A DNA stretch of 64,000 bases from Halanaerobium praevalens DSM 2228 (GCF_000165465.1 NC_017455.1:2108001-2172000); one strand, 5' to 3'; positions 43,820-56,468 are shown, counted from the stretch's first letter. Numbers and translations are program-made. Notes: generated by a model not told the origin, from the letters alone.

Positions 43820-45106
43820 TTAATTTTCTGTTTGTGATTCTCCAGCTTTAATTACTGCATATTTAGTTAATAAAGGTCCTATAACTTCAGTTAAAGCTGC
43901 AGTTAATAATAAAGTGTTGAAAATCAAAAGCCCTATTTCTGGATCTTTAGCATATTGTTTTTGAACAGAATAAGCAAGGGCAATTGCTACTCCACTTTGA
44001 GGTAAAAGTCCTAAACCAATATATTTTTTGACAACTAAAGGTGCATCAGATATTTTAGCTGCTAAAGTTGAACCTCCAACCTTACCAATTATTCTAGCAA
44101 TTAAATAAGTAAAGGCTAAAATTAAAAAGGCAGCTGAAGTCATCTCTGAGAACCTAATTTCTGTACCTGCTATAATGAAAAATAAAGCATAAAGTGGAAT
44201 TGTTAAAGTATCAAGTTCTTCTGAAATTTGTAAATTCTTTTTAGCAAAGTTTCGGACTGCAAATCCAACAGCCATATTTGTAATCAAAGCTGAAAATCCC
44301 CAAAATGTTGATAAAGCTGCACTAAAAACTATAGTAGTGACTACAGTCAATATTTTTCTAGTTTTCTCACTATAAATTGTAAGTAAGTATTGAGCTAAAT
44401 AACCAAAAACTAAACCAATAATAATTGAACCTAAGATTTCAGTTAAAGGGTAAAAAACTAGATCTTTAAAAGCGATTGCTCCTCCACCTTGATAATGAGA
44501 ATAAGCAATTGGATTAATTAAAGAAAAAATAATTAAAGCAAGAGCATCATCTAAACCAACAACAGCCATAATAGTAGATGTTAAAGGGCCTTCTGCCTTA
44601 TATTCTTTGAGCACCATTACAGTTGCAGCTGGAGCTGTAGCTGAAGCTATTGCTCCTAACAAAAGGGCCATAAAAAGTGGATAACCAAGCAAATAAATTA
44701 TACCTGTAACAACTATAAAAGCGGATAAAGATTCAAATAAGGCTATATAAAATATACTTTTCCCTAATCTTTTAATTGTTTTAATTGAAAGCTCACTGCC
44801 AATTGTAAAGGCAATAAAAGCAAGGGCAATCTGGGTTAGATAATCCAAATTAGAAAGCAAAAGGCTATAAGTTTCAGCTAAATTATGATCCATAATTGGT
44901 AAAATAGAAACAACATCTGGACTTAACAAAATACCCAAAAATACATAACCAACTACAATTGGCACTCTATACTTTTTAGCTACAAAAACTATTAAAAGAG
45001 CGAAAAGTAGTAAAATTGAAATTAAATAAAGTTCTTGATTACCGATATTATTAATCACTAACCATTCTTCTATTTCATAGGCAGACAAAGCTGCTAAATA
45101 ATCCAT
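43820..45106 (-). CDS. Cation:proton antiporter (CPA2/Kef-NapA type)
   Basis: The 428-residue integral membrane protein has about 12-13 helices. It shows typical CPA2 features: VPIVVGYVFLGILLSPD near the first helices, ASATAPAATVMVLKEYKAEGPLT, and the ion-site pair in VVGLDDALALIIF. The C-terminal end has LLPQSGVAIALAY and a final membrane bundle without a TrkA-N domain. It probably exchanges Na+ or K+ for protons, which fits a salt-loving organism. It is third in a unit with a PfkB kinase and a CBS protein (60-bp gap). Confidence 0.88.
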   Translation of the reverse strand: MDYLAALSAYEIEEWLVINNIGNQELYLISILLLFALLIVFVAKKYRVPIVVGYVFLGILLSPDVVSILPIMDHNLAETYSLLLSNLDYLTQIALAFIAFTIGSELSIKTIKRLGKSIFYIALFESLSAFIVVTGIIYLLGYPLFMALLLGAIASATAPAATVMVLKEYKAEGPLTSTIMAVVGLDDALALIIFSLINPIAYSHYQGGGAIAFKDLVFYPLTEILGSIIIGLVFGYLAQYLLTIYSEKTRKILTVVTTIVFSAALSTFWGFSALITNMAVGFAVRNFAKKNLQISEELDTLTIPLYALFFIIAGTEIRFSEMTSAAFLILAFTYLIARIIGKVGGSTLAAKISDAPLVVKKYIGLGLLPQSGVAIALAYSVQKQYAKDPEIGLLIFNTLLLTAALTEVIGPLLTKYAVIKAGESQTEN

Positions 45107-45166
45107 AACTTACACCTCTTTATCCTCACTGCTTAAATATTTTTTTAAAAATAACTTTATTTTAAC

Positions 45167-45631
45167 TTAATTACTGTCTTCTGTTTGAGCTTCATCTAAT
45201 AAATAATGGAGTAGATTAGATCTTTCGATAAAACCTCGCAAAAAACCTTTTTCATTTGTAACAAAAAGCAGAGATTCTTTATTGTTTAGCATAATATCGG
45301 CAACTTTTTTCATTTCACTATCTTCTGTAACTGCATCCCGATTATGAGCCATATATTTTTCTACACTTTCATCTTTAACATACTTTAAATTCTCAACTGC
45401 TTCGTTAACTTCATAAAAAAGACGACTACTATCTAAAAAACCAAAACTTTCAGGAATGATATTTTTAAGAATATTGTTACTATATATTGTGCCTACAAAT
45501 TGATTTTGATGGTCAACTACAGGCAAAACTGACTGCTCTGAGCGGTACATTAAAATTATTGCTTTACAAATATTATCATCTGGAGCAACTGAGTTCATTG
45601 TTCTAATCATATAGTCTTTAACTTTGCTCAT
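45167..45631 (-). CDS. CBS-pair domain protein
   Basis: This 154-residue protein consists of two CBS motifs (about 1-60, VKDYMIRTMNSVAPDDNICKAI...LPVVDHQNQFVGTIYS, and about 85-148, VEKYMAHNRDAVTEDSEMKKVADIML...LLFVTNEKGFLRGFI). CBS pairs usually sense adenine nucleotides. It stands alone without a catalytic domain, directly before the antiporter gene, so it may regulate that transporter; this is inference from proximity. The stop of the kinase gene is 3 bp upstream. Confidence 0.88.
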   Translation of the reverse strand: MSKVKDYMIRTMNSVAPDDNICKAIILMYRSEQSVLPVVDHQNQFVGTIYSNNILKNIIPESFGFLDSSRLFYEVNEAVENLKYVKDESVEKYMAHNRDAVTEDSEMKKVADIMLNNKESLLFVTNEKGFLRGFIERSNLLHYLLDEAQTEDSN

Positions 45632-45634
45632 CTG

Positions 45635-46594
45635 CTACACCTCCAGCTTTTTGATTTCAATTCGATCAAGAAAAGAGTGAAAATCTTTGGCCTCAGTTAA
45701 ATAAATATTTTCATTTTCTGCAATCCATAAAGCTGCTGCTGCAGCTCTTTTATTTGCTTCTAAAAAATCAAAGTCTGCTTTCCCATTTTGAAAAGCATAA
45801 TCTAGATAAGCTGCATTATAGGCATCACTTGCACCTAACCAATTAATTATACAATAGCCTTTAGGTGATAGCTGATATACCTGGCCATCTTGGTCAAAAA
45901 CTAAACGATCACAGTGAAAAGGAATCATAACTTTTTTAGCACCCATTTCTTGCATTTTGCGTCCAACTTTAATATAGTCTTCTTTTTGATCCATTTTTTG
46001 GTCTAAAATAGTTTTGTGATGTTTAAAATAGGGTGTTAAAACATCTGGTTCTGCTGCTAAAGCCAGCTTAAGTGCTTCTCCACTTGCTTGTAAAAATACA
46101 TGTTTACCTGCTGCTTTAGCAATTTTAATTAAGCGTTGATAAATATCAAAATTGACTCCTTCTGGAACTGAACCTGACATTAAAATACAGTTACTTTCAG
46201 AAATAGACCTCTTAAAACGAATTATTAATTCTTCCACATCTGCTTTTTCAACTCGGTAAGTATAATCATTATATTGGGTATAAGTAGCTGGATTACGACC
46301 TATAACTTTAACATTATTGCGAATTTCTTTTTCAGTGTGAATATAATTACTAATTATATTATGTTTTTGAACCATTTTTTGAAAAAATAAGCCCTGTTTA
46401 CCACCAACAAAACCAATATTTTGTACATCTTGATAGCCTAAAGCTTTAAAATTAATTGCACTGATTAAGCCTTTACCTCCAGGATAAACTTTTAGATCCT
46501 GATGATTATAGATAAACTGATTTTTCATAACTTCGTTTGTCTCAACAAAATATTCGCGGTCAATTGCGGGGTTAAGAGTAACTGTTGTAATCAA
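45635..46594 (-). CDS. PfkB-family sugar kinase (1-phosphofructokinase-like)
   Basis: The 319-residue protein starts like 1-phosphofructokinase and tagatose-6-phosphate kinase (ITTVTLNPAIDREY), with the sugar-binding YPGGKGLISAINF and MSGSVPEG. The usual C-terminal GAGDS motif is changed to WLGASDAYNAAY; the catalytic Asp is kept but the anion-hole Gly is Ser. This may alter substrate or activity. I start at TTG 46594, 8 bases after AAGGTGG, because this reproduces the family N terminus; a GTG four codons upstream is an alternative. It is not next to fructose PTS genes. It is co-transcribed with a CBS protein and an antiporter. Confidence 0.82.
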   Translation of the reverse strand: MITTVTLNPAIDREYFVETNEVMKNQFIYNHQDLKVYPGGKGLISAINFKALGYQDVQNIGFVGGKQGLFFQKMVQKHNIISNYIHTEKEIRNNVKVIGRNPATYTQYNDYTYRVEKADVEELIIRFKRSISESNCILMSGSVPEGVNFDIYQRLIKIAKAAGKHVFLQASGEALKLALAAEPDVLTPYFKHHKTILDQKMDQKEDYIKVGRKMQEMGAKKVMIPFHCDRLVFDQDGQVYQLSPKGYCIINWLGASDAYNAAYLDYAFQNGKADFDFLEANKRAAAAALWIAENENIYLTEAKDFHSFLDRIEIKKLEV

Positions 46595-46642
46595 TTTCTT
46601 CACCACCTTATTTTTTTAAAAGCAAAGCCATTTTCAAAACAG

Positions 46643-46664
46643 AAAACCGCTGAAATATCAGCGG
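46643..46664 (-). terminator. Rho-independent terminator after murA
   Basis: A 7-bp perfect stem (46658-46664 with 46647-46653), a 4-base loop and four T on the minus strand lie 10 bases past the murA stop. Confidence 0.78.
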
Positions 46665-46674
46665 CAGGTTTTAT

Positions 46675-47925
46675 TTACTCAGATACTTTATTTATGGAAG
46701 CTCCAACTTGGGAGAGCTTTTTTTCTATATTTTCATAGCCGCGCTCTACATGGTAAATATCTCTAACTTCAGTTTGGCCTTCAGCAGCCAGACCAGCTAA
46801 AATAAGGGCAGCTCCTGCTCTTAAGTCTGTAGCCTTTACTTCAGCACCTGACAAGCGACCAGGTTTGATTAAAGCACTATGTCCATCAATCTTAATATTT
46901 GCTCCCATTCTTTTTAATTCATCAACATGCATAAAGCGATTTTCCCAAACGGTTTCAATGATTAAACTTGTTTCATCAGCCTGAGTCAAAAGGGCCATCA
47001 TTTGTGACTGCATATCTGTTGGAAAACCAGGATAAGGCAAAGTTTTAACGTCAACTGCTTTTAAATCTTTAGTTGCTTTGACTCTCACACCTGCTATATC
47101 TTCTTCAACTACAATTCCCATCTCATGCATTTTAGCAATTAATGGTTTTACATGTTCAGTCAAAACATTTCTCACAAAAACATCACCTGCTGTGATAGCA
47201 GAGGCAATCATATATGTACCTGCTTCAATTCTATCAGGTATAATCCGATGCTCAACTCCATGCATCTCATCTACACCTTCAATTTTTATAATATCTGTAC
47301 CTACACCTTTAATTTTAGCGCCCATAACAGTCAAAAAGTTAGCTAAATCAACAATTTCTGGTTCTCGGGCTGCATTTTCAATTATTGTTTGACCTTCGGC
47401 GCGACTAGCAGCAATCATAATATTAATAGTGGCCCCTACACTTGGATAATCCAAATAAATATCTGCCCCGCTTAATTTATTTGCCTTAACATCAACTACT
47501 CCGTGATCTAAATTAACCTCTGCTCCTAGAGCTCTAAAACCTTTTAAGTGGAGATCAATGGGGCGATTACCTATATTACAACCTCCAGGCAAAGTTGTTC
47601 TGGCATGGCCAGACTTAGCTAGCATTACTCCTAAAATATAGTAGGAAGCCCTTAATTTCCGAGCTAAATTATGATCAGCTTCTGTCTTATTAACTAGCCT
47701 AGGATCAATTGTAATTTGATTTTTATTAGTTTCTACTTTTGCTCCCATATCACGAATAATACTACATAAATTTGTTACATCTCTCAGCCGAGGAATATCA
47801 GTTAAAATTACTTCAGAATCAGCAAGTAATGAAGCTGCTATAATCGGCAAAGCTGCATTTTTTGCTCCTCCAACTTTAATTTCTCCAGCAAGTGAGTTTA
47901 AACCTTCAATAACATACTTTTCCAC
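46675..47925 (-). CDS. murA: UDP-N-acetylglucosamine 1-carboxyvinyltransferase
   Basis: MurA transfers enolpyruvate from PEP to UDP-GlcNAc, the first committed step of peptidoglycan synthesis. It has 416 residues with the PEP-binding N terminus GGAKNAALPIIAASLLA, the active-site Cys in LPGGCNIGNRP, and IIPDRIEAGTYM and TLPYPGFPTDMQSQMMALL. The Cys is present, so sensitivity to fosfomycin is expected from the family. The start is GTG at 47925 with AAGGGG upstream. It follows the atp operon as in Bacillus, but spoIID is absent downstream. It has its own promoter and terminator. Confidence 0.96.
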   Translation of the reverse strand: MEKYVIEGLNSLAGEIKVGGAKNAALPIIAASLLADSEVILTDIPRLRDVTNLCSIIRDMGAKVETNKNQITIDPRLVNKTEADHNLARKLRASYYILGVMLAKSGHARTTLPGGCNIGNRPIDLHLKGFRALGAEVNLDHGVVDVKANKLSGADIYLDYPSVGATINIMIAASRAEGQTIIENAAREPEIVDLANFLTVMGAKIKGVGTDIIKIEGVDEMHGVEHRIIPDRIEAGTYMIASAITAGDVFVRNVLTEHVKPLIAKMHEMGIVVEEDIAGVRVKATKDLKAVDVKTLPYPGFPTDMQSQMMALLTQADETSLIIETVWENRFMHVDELKRMGANIKIDGHSALIKPGRLSGAEVKATDLRAGAALILAGLAAEGQTEVRDIYHVERGYENIEKKLSQVGASINKVSE

Positions 47926-47973
47926 CTCTAAAAGCCCCTTTCTTAAAATCGTGGCTTTAAAGGCCGCTTAAAA

Positions 47974-48002
47974 TTTATATCATTATTCAAACTAAATGAC
48001 AG
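47974..48002 (-). promoter_or_regulatory. murA promoter
   Basis: On the minus strand: -35 CTGTCA (48002-47997), a 17-bp spacer, then TG-A-TATAAA with the -10 hexamer at 47979-47974. An imperfect GGC-TTTAAA-GGCC palindrome lies just downstream in the leader (47953-47965). Confidence 0.6.
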
Positions 48003-48563
48003 TTATTTTTGGCAGCCTGCACAGCCTGTACCTAATAATCTATCGAATATACCGGCTTTTTTATAATTAATCTTTTCTTCCGGCGCTTTTTCCATTAATT
48101 CTTGCCAACAATCACTGCAGAGCAAAGAGCCTGCATTCTTTATAATATTATCAGATAAGCCTTTCTTTTGCAACTTTTCTTCTCTTTTTGGAATCTGAGC
48201 AAATTGCTGTGATACTGCACCTTTTCCAGCAACTGCCAAAGCTATATTTCCCTTAAAATCAGGAGAATTTTTTCGGGTAAATCTCAAGCCTTCAGCTCGG
48301 GCCAATTTTATATAATCTGAAATATATCTTTTGGCTATATCACCTCTAATAATTAACTTTGCTGCTTCAGGATGTGCTAAAGCTTCTTTTATTTCAGGAT
48401 AGATAGCCTTTTCTTTAATTTGAGCTTCAGTTAAATAAGCAATAATTCTTTCTTCAAACTCACCTAAAAATCTATTTTTTTCGCCTTTTTTTAGTTCTGG
48501 GGCTCCAAAAGCTCCATTACGGGCTGTTTTTTCTAATTTACTTTCTCCATTCTTAGAATTCAT
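48003..48563 (-). CDS. YueI family protein (DUF1694) with Cys-rich C-terminal extension
   Basis: Residues about 25-120 match the YueI family (RFLGEFEERIIAYLTEAQI, HPEAAKLIIRGDI, RYISDYIKLARAEGLRFTRKNSPDFKG). The family is widespread in Firmicutes with no firm function. The last 60 residues go beyond the usual end and carry two Cys pairs (CSDC at about 153, CAGC at about 182), which could bind zinc or a metal cluster. The gene has an extended -10 promoter and AGGAGGG ribosome site, lies between the atp operon terminator and murA, and overlaps the murA promoter at its 3' end. Confidence 0.8.
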   Translation of the reverse strand: MNSKNGESKLEKTARNGAFGAPELKKGEKNRFLGEFEERIIAYLTEAQIKEKAIYPEIKEALAHPEAAKLIIRGDIAKRYISDYIKLARAEGLRFTRKNSPDFKGNIALAVAGKGAVSQQFAQIPKREEKLQKKGLSDNIIKNAGSLLCSDCWQELMEKAPEEKINYKKAGIFDRLLGTGCAGCQK

Positions 48564-48582
48564 AGTCTTCCCTCCTATTTTT

Positions 48583-48612
48583 ATTTTAACATTTATTTTC
48601 CCTCAACTGCAA
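48583..48612 (-). promoter_or_regulatory. Promoter of the YueI-family gene
   Basis: On the minus strand: TTGCAG (48612-48607), an 18-bp spacer, then TG-T-TAAAAT with the -10 hexamer at 48588-48583. The leader is short (about 15 bases to the AGGAGGG). Confidence 0.5.
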
Positions 48613-48690
48613 CTAATCTTTTAATTAAAAATTAGCTGCTTGATCTCCACCATTAAGCTAAACGAATCTTTTTCAGCTAAATTTGGCAAA

Positions 48691-48715
48691 AGAAAAAGGC
48701 CCCACAAGGGACCTT
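48691..48715 (-). terminator. Rho-independent terminator of the atp operon
   Basis: An 8-bp GC-rich stem with one G-U pair (48708-48715 with 48696-48703) and a 4-base loop is followed by TTTTTCTTTT on the minus strand. It lies about 55 bases after the atpC stop. Confidence 0.88.
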
Positions 48716-48720
48716 CTCCA

Positions 48721-48764
48721 TTTATTTATAGTTATTTATAGTTATTTATAGTTATTTATAGTTT
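48721..48764. repeat. 10-bp tandem repeat, about four copies
   Basis: The unit GTTATTTATA recurs at 10-bp steps (48731-48760), with a partial, one-base-different copy before it and the start of another after it. It fills the short 3' untranslated region between the atpC stop and the operon terminator. Confidence 0.9.
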
Positions 48765-48769
48765 TATTT

Positions 48770-49201
48770 TTACAAACGATCATAACTGTGATCACTATGA
48801 CCAGCTGCTTTTAATCTAGCTTTAGCTCTATCATAAGCTGCTTCAGCGCGAGCAAAATCAATGTTTTCTTGATCTTTCTCTAGTTTTTCTTCAGCTCTTG
48901 CTTGAGCAGCTTGAGCTCTATCAATATCAATTTCTTCTGGCAGTTCAGCTGTGCGAACAACCAAATTAATCTGATTTGGCTGAACTTCCATAAAACCTTC
49001 ACTAATGGCTAATTGAAGTTCTTCGCCTCCTTTAACAATTCTCACAACTCCAATTTTCATTGCAGTTACTAAAGGAGCATGATTAGGTAAAATTCCAATC
49101 AAACCATCAATTGCTGGTGCTTCTATTAAATCAACTTCTTCACTGTAAACTAATTTTTGTGGTGTAACTACATCAAGCTGAATTTTTGGTTCAGCAGCCA
49201 T
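48770..49201 (-). CDS. atpC: ATP synthase epsilon subunit
   Basis: The 143-residue epsilon subunit of F1 has the N-terminal beta-sandwich ([47 protein letters not shown]) and the C-terminal two-helix part ([14 protein letters not shown]...[13 protein letters not shown]). It couples the rotor to F1 and can inhibit ATP hydrolysis. It is the last gene of the operon, 3 bp after atpD. Confidence 0.96.
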   Translation of the reverse strand: MAAEPKIQLDVVTPQKLVYSEEVDLIEAPAIDGLIGILPNHAPLVTAMKIGVVRIVKGGEELQLAISEGFMEVQPNQINLVVRTAELPEEIDIDRAQAAQARAEEKLEKDQENIDFARAEAAYDRAKARLKAAGHSDHSYDRL

Positions 49202-49204
49202 TGG

Positions 49205-51543
<2,339 letters not shown>

Positions 51544-51545
51544 TG

Positions 51546-53126
51546 TTATTTCACCTCAGCTTCCTCTGCTTCGGTATCAGATTCCTTAGAATCCAAATCT
51601 ACAATAGTATTTTTCTTAACCTGGAACATTTCTTTAAACTCATTTACCATCTTATTTAATTTATCTTTAAGTTCATCTGATAATTTTCCAGATTCTAGTA
51701 TTTCATCTTTAACTTCAGCATAATTAGTATCAACAAAATTTAGGTATTCTTCTTCAAAACGGCCTAAGTTATCAACTGGCAGGTCATCTAAATGACCATT
51801 AGTTACTGTATAAATAACTATTACCTGTTCAGCTACTGGCATTGGAGAATATTGTTTTTGCTTTAAAATTTCTACTATTCTTTCTCCTCGGGCCAACTTT
51901 TGCTGAGTTGATTTATCAAGATCAGAACCAAACTGAGAAAAAGCCTCTAGCTCACGGTACTGAGATAAATCCAGTCTTAAAGTACCAGCAACATCTTTCA
52001 TGGCCTTAATCTGAGCATTACCACCAACACGAGAAACAGAAATACCTACGTTAACAGCAGGTCTTACACCTGAGAAGAATAATTCACTTTCTAAGTAAAT
52101 CTGGCCATCAGTAATCGAAATTACATTTGTTGGAATATAAGCAGAAACATCTCCAGCTTGTGTTTCAATAATTGGCAGAGCTGTTAAAGAACCTCCACCT
52201 AAATCATCATTTAACTTAGCAGCACGCTCTAATAAACGTGAGTGTAAGTAAAATACATCACCAGGATAAGCTTCACGTCCAGGTGGTCTTCTTAAAAGAA
52301 GTGACATTGAACGATAAGCAACTGCATGTTTTGAAAGATCATCATAAACAACTAAAACATCTTTATCATCTTCATACATAAAATGCTCACCCATAGCACA
52401 GCCGGCATAAGGTGCGATATATCTAATTGGAGCTGGCTCACTAGCTGTAGCGGAAACTACTATAGTATAGTCCATTGCTCCTTCTTCTTTTAATCTCTCT
52501 GTAAGCTGAGCCACAGTTGAGTTTTTCTGCCCAATAGCTACATAAATACAGATTACATCATTATCTTTTTGGTTAATAATTGTATCAATTCCAATTGCTG
52601 TTTTACCAGTTTGACGGTCACCAATAATTAACTCACGCTGACCTCTACCAATTGGAGTCATTGCATCAATTGATTTTAAACCAGTCTGTAAAGGTACTTC
52701 TACTGGCTGACGCTCAACTACACCAGGTGCTTCTGATTCTACAGGACGATATGTATCACTTTCAATTGCCCCTTTACCATCAAGTGGTTGACCTAAAGGA
52801 TTAACTACTCTACCTAATAAAGCATCTCCTACAGGAACCTCTACCACTCTACCGGTTCTTTTTACATCATCACCTTCTGCAATTAATGTTTCGTCACCGA
52901 GTAAAACAACCCCGATATTATCTTCTTCAAGGTTTAAAGCCATTCCAAAAACTTCATTGGGAAATTCCAATAACTCTCCAGACATAGCATCCTTCAGACC
53001 GTAAACATGTGCAATACCATCTCCAACATCAAGCACGGTACCTACACCTACGGATTCTAATTTTTGACCATAATTTTCTATTTCTTTTTTGATAATTGAA
53101 CTTATTTCTTCAGGTCTCAGTTTCAA
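51546..53126 (-). CDS. atpA: ATP synthase alpha subunit
   Basis: The 526-residue non-catalytic nucleotide-binding subunit has Walker [56 protein letters not shown] and [15 protein letters not shown]. The last 17 residues form an extra acidic tail ([14 protein letters not shown]). It follows atpH with a 1-base gap. Confidence 0.98.
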   Translation of the reverse strand: MKLRPEEISSIIKKEIENYGQKLESVGVGTVLDVGDGIAHVYGLKDAMSGELLEFPNEVFGMALNLEEDNIGVVLLGDETLIAEGDDVKRTGRVVEVPVGDALLGRVVNPLGQPLDGKGAIESDTYRPVESEAPGVVERQPVEVPLQTGLKSIDAMTPIGRGQRELIIGDRQTGKTAIGIDTIINQKDNDVICIYVAIGQKNSTVAQLTERLKEEGAMDYTIVVSATASEPAPIRYIAPYAGCAMGEHFMYEDDKDVLVVYDDLSKHAVAYRSMSLLLRRPPGREAYPGDVFYLHSRLLERAAKLNDDLGGGSLTALPIIETQAGDVSAYIPTNVISITDGQIYLESELFFSGVRPAVNVGISVSRVGGNAQIKAMKDVAGTLRLDLSQYRELEAFSQFGSDLDKSTQQKLARGERIVEILKQKQYSPMPVAEQVIVIYTVTNGHLDDLPVDNLGRFEEEYLNFVDTNYAEVKDEILESGKLSDELKDKLNKMVNEFKEMFQVKKNTIVDLDSKESDTEAEEAEVK

Positions 53127-53127
53127 A

Positions 53128-53688
53128 TTAATTCACCCCTAACTTACTTACTGGAATCGATTTAAGCTTCTGCTCTAAGGAACTAAGTCCATTCCGCAGA
53201 CTACCATCAATAATATAATCTTCTATTTTTAAAACAATACCAGCAATGATTTCTTCATCAATTTTATTTTCGATTTTAATATTATAATCTAATAATGAAT
53301 TTAGTTTTTCTTTCAACTTAGCAAGAATTGAATCATCTAGTTCTACAGCTGAAGTTACCTTAACATGTAAAATACTTTCAGCATCATCAACTAAATTATT
53401 AAATTCTTTGATAATTGATTCTAAAAAGAATTCTCTTCTTTTATCAATTAAAATAAAAAGAAAATGCAAGATATCATCACTTAACTCTTCTGCAAAAATT
53501 TCATTTAGAGTTCTCTTTTTATCAGCTGGCATTATCCGCTGATGAAAAAGAAGTTGATTTAAATCCTCATTTTCCAGCACAAGCTGCCAGAATTCTGCCA
53601 GAGAATCTTTTAATTCTAAAAGGTTTTCATGGTCTTTTCCCAGCGCAAATAATGCTCTACTGTATTTAGAGGCTACCTCATTTTTCAT
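53128..53688 (-). CDS. atpH: ATP synthase delta subunit
   Basis: The 186-residue peripheral-stalk subunit (OSCP family) has N-terminal [17 protein letters not shown], the middle [22 protein letters not shown] and the C-terminal [23 protein letters not shown] and [26 protein letters not shown]. It overlaps the atpF stop by 4 bases, so translation is coupled. Confidence 0.96.
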   Translation of the reverse strand: MKNEVASKYSRALFALGKDHENLLELKDSLAEFWQLVLENEDLNQLLFHQRIMPADKKRTLNEIFAEELSDDILHFLFILIDKRREFFLESIIKEFNNLVDDAESILHVKVTSAVELDDSILAKLKEKLNSLLDYNIKIENKIDEEIIAGIVLKIEDYIIDGSLRNGLSSLEQKLKSIPVSKLGVN

Positions 53689-54185
53689 TGTAGCTCACCC
53701 ATTTTCTCTTTATCCAGATCATCTATAAAACTCATAATCATCTGTTGATGTTTTTCTTTGTCTAACTGCTCCTGGATTAGATTGTTTGCTGCCAAAATTG
53801 TATAGTCAGCAAGACTGTCTCTAAGTTCAGCAGTTGCTTCCTTTTTAGCCTGTTCTATTTCTTCTAACTTCTTGGCCTTTAAATTCTCAGCTTTTTCTTC
53901 TGCCTCATTTATAATTTCTTTAGCTTTTTTATTTGCTCTTGTTTCGGCATTATCTATAATTTCTTGGGCTTCACTATGAGCTTCTTTAAGCTTTTGCTCA
54001 TATTTAGCCTTCAATTCTTCTGCTTCTTTTCTTCTTGCTTCAGCATCATCTAAATCACCATTAATTTGGGCTGCTCTTTGATCAAGCATACCTTTAATTG
54101 GTGCATAAAGAAATTTGCGCAATAAAAAGAGAAGAACAAAAAAGTTAACTAACTGCCATAACATTGTAGTATTAATATTAACCAA
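53685..54185 (-). CDS. atpF: ATP synthase b subunit
   Basis: This 166-residue peripheral stalk subunit has one N-terminal membrane helix (LWQLVNFFVLLFLLRKFLYAPI) and a long charged coiled coil. I start at TTG 54185, 8 bases after a full AGGAGGTGA; the longer open frame to 54242 would translate through the ribosome site and the intergenic hairpin. It is a single b subunit, with no b' paralog. Confidence 0.93.
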   Translation of the reverse strand: MVNINTTMLWQLVNFFVLLFLLRKFLYAPIKGMLDQRAAQINGDLDDAEARRKEAEELKAKYEQKLKEAHSEAQEIIDNAETRANKKAKEIINEAEEKAENLKAKKLEEIEQAKKEATAELRDSLADYTILAANNLIQEQLDKEKHQQMIMSFIDDLDKEKMGELQ

Positions 54186-54214
54186 GAGTACATTCACCTC
54201 CTGAAATATAGTGA

Positions 54215-54231
54215 CCCATCTCAACGATGGG
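54215..54231 (-). other. Small hairpin in the atpE-atpF gap
   Basis: CCCATC/GATGGG (54215-54220 and 54226-54231) with a 5-base loop lies 7 bases upstream of the atpF AGGAGGTGA, without a T run. It may hold that ribosome site open or affect translation rate. Confidence 0.5.
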
Positions 54232-54259
54232 AAAATAGTCATTAATTATAGTAAGCACT

Positions 54260-54291
54260 ATTAAGCCAGGAGATCACTCTCCCGACTTAAT
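54260..54291 (-). other. Strong 14-bp intercistronic hairpin between atpE and atpF
   Basis: Arms 54278-54291 and 54260-54273 pair over 14 positions (12 Watson-Crick plus G-U/A-C type positions) with a TCAC loop. There is no T run downstream on the minus strand, so it is not a standard terminator. It begins 10 bases after the c-subunit stop and looks like an mRNA stabiliser or processing site that would favour c-subunit message. Confidence 0.65.
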
Positions 54292-54301
54292 TTACACTTT
54301 A

Positions 54302-54580
<279 letters not shown>

Positions 54581-54597
54581 TTAAAAAACAAAAATTA

Positions 54598-55005
54598 TTA
54601 TTTATACTCATCAAATTTACTTTGAAAAGTATCCTTCAATAAATCAACAATTGACCACATTATAACTACAAATTTAATCATAAATAGTCCAACTGCTGCA
54701 GCCATAAAATCTAAATTAAGATTTTTAGCTGCACTAAAAAGCACTGCAAAATAGAGGGCATATTCTATAAAGTAGCGATTACGAATAAATTTTTCAGCTG
54801 ACTCTTCTTCCATACTCAATGCCCTAATTATGTTATTATATTTTAATCTTAAAAGAAGGGTAGCAATTACAAGACCAAAAACAAAGCCAAATAAAATATC
54901 AAACTCTCCTGCTAAAAGGGATGAGCAGATAGGTAGTAGTGAAAACAAATAAGTTGCTTTTAAAATTTTAATTTGAACTTTTTTTGGATCATTAATATCT
55001 TTCAT
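54598..55005 (-). CDS. atpI: AtpI-family ATP synthase assembly protein
   Basis: The 135-residue membrane protein has four predicted helices and the ATP-synthase-I family text near the end (IRNRYFIEYALYFAVLFSA, AAAVGLFMIKFVVIMWSIVDLL). AtpI is known to help c-ring assembly in Na+-dependent and other synthases. It normally lies at the start of the operon; here it is placed between the two c-type genes (92 and 38-bp gaps), which fits a role in handling c subunits. Confidence 0.85.
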   Translation of the reverse strand: MKDINDPKKVQIKILKATYLFSLLPICSSLLAGEFDILFGFVFGLVIATLLLRLKYNNIIRALSMEEESAEKFIRNRYFIEYALYFAVLFSAAKNLNLDFMAAAVGLFMIKFVVIMWSIVDLLKDTFQSKFDEYK

Positions 55006-55097
55006 TAAATACTCCCTTTAATCATTATTTGGTCTTTTAAACTAGAACTTCAATTAAGAATTAAAAACTATAATTAAAACTAGACTTTAAAAATAAA

Positions 55098-56038
<941 letters not shown>

Positions 56039-56145
56039 AATGCTTCCTCCTCTCTTCAAAATAATTCGAATAAAGTTTTGAACATAAATTTAAAATCTTA
56101 AAAAAATTTAACTAAAAAACAAAATAATCAGAAAATATTTTTTAT

Positions 56146-56367
56146 TTAATCATCTAAGGTTGAGATCAAAAGCTTATAAACAGAGTAAAAACCTGAGGCC
56201 AGACCAATAATCAGGCCCAGGATCTGAAAAAACAACTCAAAGTTTAACCAATTATCGATTAAATAGCCCATCCCAAAACCAAGACCAGCTGAAATAATTA
56301 TAATTAAACCCACTTCTGTTAAAAGTGAAAGTCCCTGCATAATTTGGCGCCAATCTTTATTATTCAT
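56146..56367 (-). CDS. atpZ: AtpZ/AtpI-type small membrane protein
   Basis: The protein has about 73 residues with two membrane helices (LSLLTEVGLIIIISAGLGFGMGYLID and FQILGLIIGLASGFYSVYKLL). It is typical of the AtpZ family encoded at the head of atp operons in Firmicutes and suggested to act in ion (Mg2+/Ca2+) handling or assembly. ATG 56367 is preceded by AAGGTGA; an upstream in-frame GTG at 56373 is possible. It is the first gene of the atp cluster proper. Confidence 0.82.
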   Translation of the reverse strand: MNNKDWRQIMQGLSLLTEVGLIIIISAGLGFGMGYLIDNWLNFELFFQILGLIIGLASGFYSVYKLLISTLDD

Positions 56368-56468
56368 TTTCACCTTACCTTTTTAATATTTTATTATATT
56401 AAAAGCAAAGATGCAAGTCTAATTGTGAAATTTTCAACAAAGTTTTTCTAAAATTTAATTGCTCTTAA

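Noticed and set aside
48721-48764. Short direct repeats considered as a CRISPR remnant
   Set aside because: The units are 10 bp and contiguous, with no spacers and no cas genes nearby.
54242-54301. atpE-atpF hairpin considered as an intrinsic terminator
   Set aside because: There is no T run after the stem on the coding strand, and atpF and the rest of an essential operon lie downstream.
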